Of a stretch of DNA of 64,000 bases, positions 63,248-64,000 are shown piece after piece. A program made the position numbers and the translations under genes. This DNA comes from Rhizobium chutanense (GTDB lineage: Bacteria; Pseudomonadota; Alphaproteobacteria; Rhizobiales; Rhizobiaceae), in the NCBI RefSeq assembly GCF_002531935.1, contig NZ_NWSV01000022.1, forward strand, positions 1-64,000. The letters run 5' to 3'. Each line of letters starts with the position of its first letter. The first letter of the stretch is position 1. The notes beneath the pieces were generated by a model, which was given only the letters and a program-made list of their open reading frames with translations, was not told the DNA's origin and did not search any database.

Positions 63248-63280
63248 GATTGAAGGCGGGCTCGATGCCCGCTTTCAATC
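63248..63280. terminator. Strong hairpin, possibly a terminator
   Basis: GATTGAA-g-GCGGGC-tcgat-GCCCGC-t-TTCAATC forms a 14-bp stem with one wobble pair and a 5-nt loop. There is no long T tract. It may insulate the DUF736 gene from the small coiled-coil gene. The rest of 63173-63351 holds no gene. Confidence 0.5.
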
Positions 63281-63316
63281 CCGCTATTGCGCGCAAAACC
63301 TGAGATACGGCGAAGC

Positions 63317-63338
63317 CGGCCCCGATTGCTCGGGGCCG
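63317..63338 (-). terminator. Hairpin after the DUF736 gene
   Basis: CGGCCCCGA-TTGC-TCGGGGCCG, a perfect 9-bp GC-rich stem, lies 14 nt downstream of the DUF736 stop on the minus strand. The T tract is weak. Confidence 0.5.
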
Positions 63339-63351
63339 CTCGCTTTGTTCT

Positions 63352-63675
63352 TCAGTTCGGGCTGTTCCAGAGGATCACCTTCTTGCTAGGATCGCCGCCG
63401 GGTGCCGGTGCGAGATTGCCGAAGATCACACCGATCTCGGGAGCCTCAAGCTTCACTGAGAGGTATTCCTCGCCGGTCTGCCGCGCGATGCGGTTCCAGG
63501 CGGCGCCGATCTCGAAGCCCGTCTTGCGGTGAATGACGCGGTAGTCGGGCGCTTCTTCGCTTGCCTTGCTGGCATTTGGGACGATGGCGATCGGGGCGTT
63601 GACCCGGATCGTGGCGAAGACGCCTTCGAGGATGCCGTCGGTCTTCTGCGTGAGCGTTGCGATCGTGGTGGCCAT
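63352..63675 (-). CDS. DUF736-family protein
   Basis: 107 residues from ATG 63675 with AAGGAGACAAC upstream. The translation MATTIATLTQKTDGILEGVF, ATIRVNAPIAIVPN, YRVIHRKTGFEIGAAWNRIA, EYLSVKLEAPE matches DUF736, a small beta-rich protein nearly always found on conjugative elements of alphaproteobacteria. Function unknown; usually highly expressed. Followed by a terminator-like hairpin. Confidence 0.92.
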   Translation of the reverse strand: MATTIATLTQKTDGILEGVFATIRVNAPIAIVPNASKASEEAPDYRVIHRKTGFEIGAAWNRIARQTGEEYLSVKLEAPEIGVIFGNLAPAPGGDPSKKVILWNSPN

Positions 63676-63749
63676 GGTTGTTGTCTCCTTCGGTTGCTCG
63701 GGACCATTCCCGATGGCGCACGAAGAGACGGCCGACCTGCTGCGGTCAG

Positions 63750-63830
63750 CTCGCCTGAAAATTTTGCAAAATTCTATTTTCCACCAGGATAAACGAACCG
63801 AAATCGAATTTTGCAAAAATTTCGGGCGAG
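63750..63830. repeat. Long inverted repeat in the divergent promoter region
   Basis: Two 25-nt arms (63750-63774 and 63806-63830) are inverted copies with 23 of 25 matches, each containing TTTTGCAAAA-like cores, separated by 31 nt. A CCCCTTCAGGGG hairpin follows shortly after. Both flanking genes point away, so it could be an operator, a replication or partition site, or a cruciform. Confidence 0.7.
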
Positions 63831-63928
63831 TCTTACCCCTTCAGGGGTTGGCCGCCAAAGCAGGCGGTCGTCTATACGAGCGATATAAAACGGGAATGGT
63901 TCGGGGCAATCGAAGGAGACAACAAACC

Positions 63929-64000
63929 ATGGCCTCCCGGTCCAAGCACTGGGGGATATTGGCCGCACACTCCACGGACGCTTCGCCCGCATGTCGATCA
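63929..64000 (+). CDS. Start of an unidentified gene (runs off the right edge)
   Basis: ATG 63929 has AAGGAGACAAC 7 nt upstream, the same ribosome site as the DUF736 gene. Only 24 codons are visible (MASRSKHWGILAAHSTDASP) and no family can be named. Confidence 0.35.
   Translation, partial: MASRSKHWGILAAHSTDASPACRS

Overview
The window looks like part of a symbiotic plasmid or symbiosis island of a fast-growing rhizobium (Rhizobium, Sinorhizobium or Mesorhizobium type). The basis is a NopP-like type III effector, a nifB relic behind a NifA-type upstream site, a SyrM/NodD-like LysR regulator, a nodU-type relic with a nod-box-like site, a rhizobial TssJ-less type VI secretion system (T6SS), a phasin, and an agrobacterial/rhizobial tra region (TraA, TraC, TraD, TraG with oriT). 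The species cannot be settled from sequence alone.

Layout. Positions 1-7.7 kb are a graveyard of symbiotic genes: a partial effector fused in frame to an IS3-family transposase fragment, an intact nopP-like gene, relics of a short-chain dehydrogenase, a SnoaL-like gene, nifB and a nodU-type carbamoyltransferase, and an intact SyrM-like regulator. Positions 8.2-33.7 kb hold the T6SS in two blocks. The left block is on the minus strand (tssK, tagH/fha, tssL, tssM, then an unknown 538-residue gene). The right block is on the plus strand (tssA, B, C, hcp, E, F, G, a tssH remnant, vgrG). Between them lies a gene with ten near-identical repeats of about 62 residues and a nuclear-localisation-like basic patch. 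No intact TssH/ClpV ATPase lies in the window, and tagH carries an out-of-frame middle segment.

Positions 34-42 kb are patchy accessory DNA. They hold a leucine-rich-repeat effector without an E3-ligase domain, small plasmid genes, a phasin, and relics of IS21, IS66, IS630 and a serine recombinase. Positions 42.4-47.2 kb carry a LysR regulator divergent from a polar amino acid-type ABC transporter (two permeases and a binding protein, no ATPase) and a CapA-like metallophosphatase. A densely structured 145-nt element sits ahead of an XRE regulator. Positions 48.1-53.6 kb hold an unrecognised cluster: AraC regulator, MFS exporter and a 472-residue protein on one strand, and a CmoA-like SAM-binding protein plus a small protein on the other.

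From 53.7 kb to the end is the conjugation region. It has the TraA relaxase and oriT divergent from traC-traD-traG, followed by small plasmid genes. Two of those genes are each preceded, about 55 nt upstream, by a copy of the same predicted three-way-junction RNA. The two copies show compensatory differences in one helix. These leaders, the repeat protein and the 48-53 kb cluster are the best candidates for something undescribed. All family assignments come from reading translations and motifs; no database search was run.
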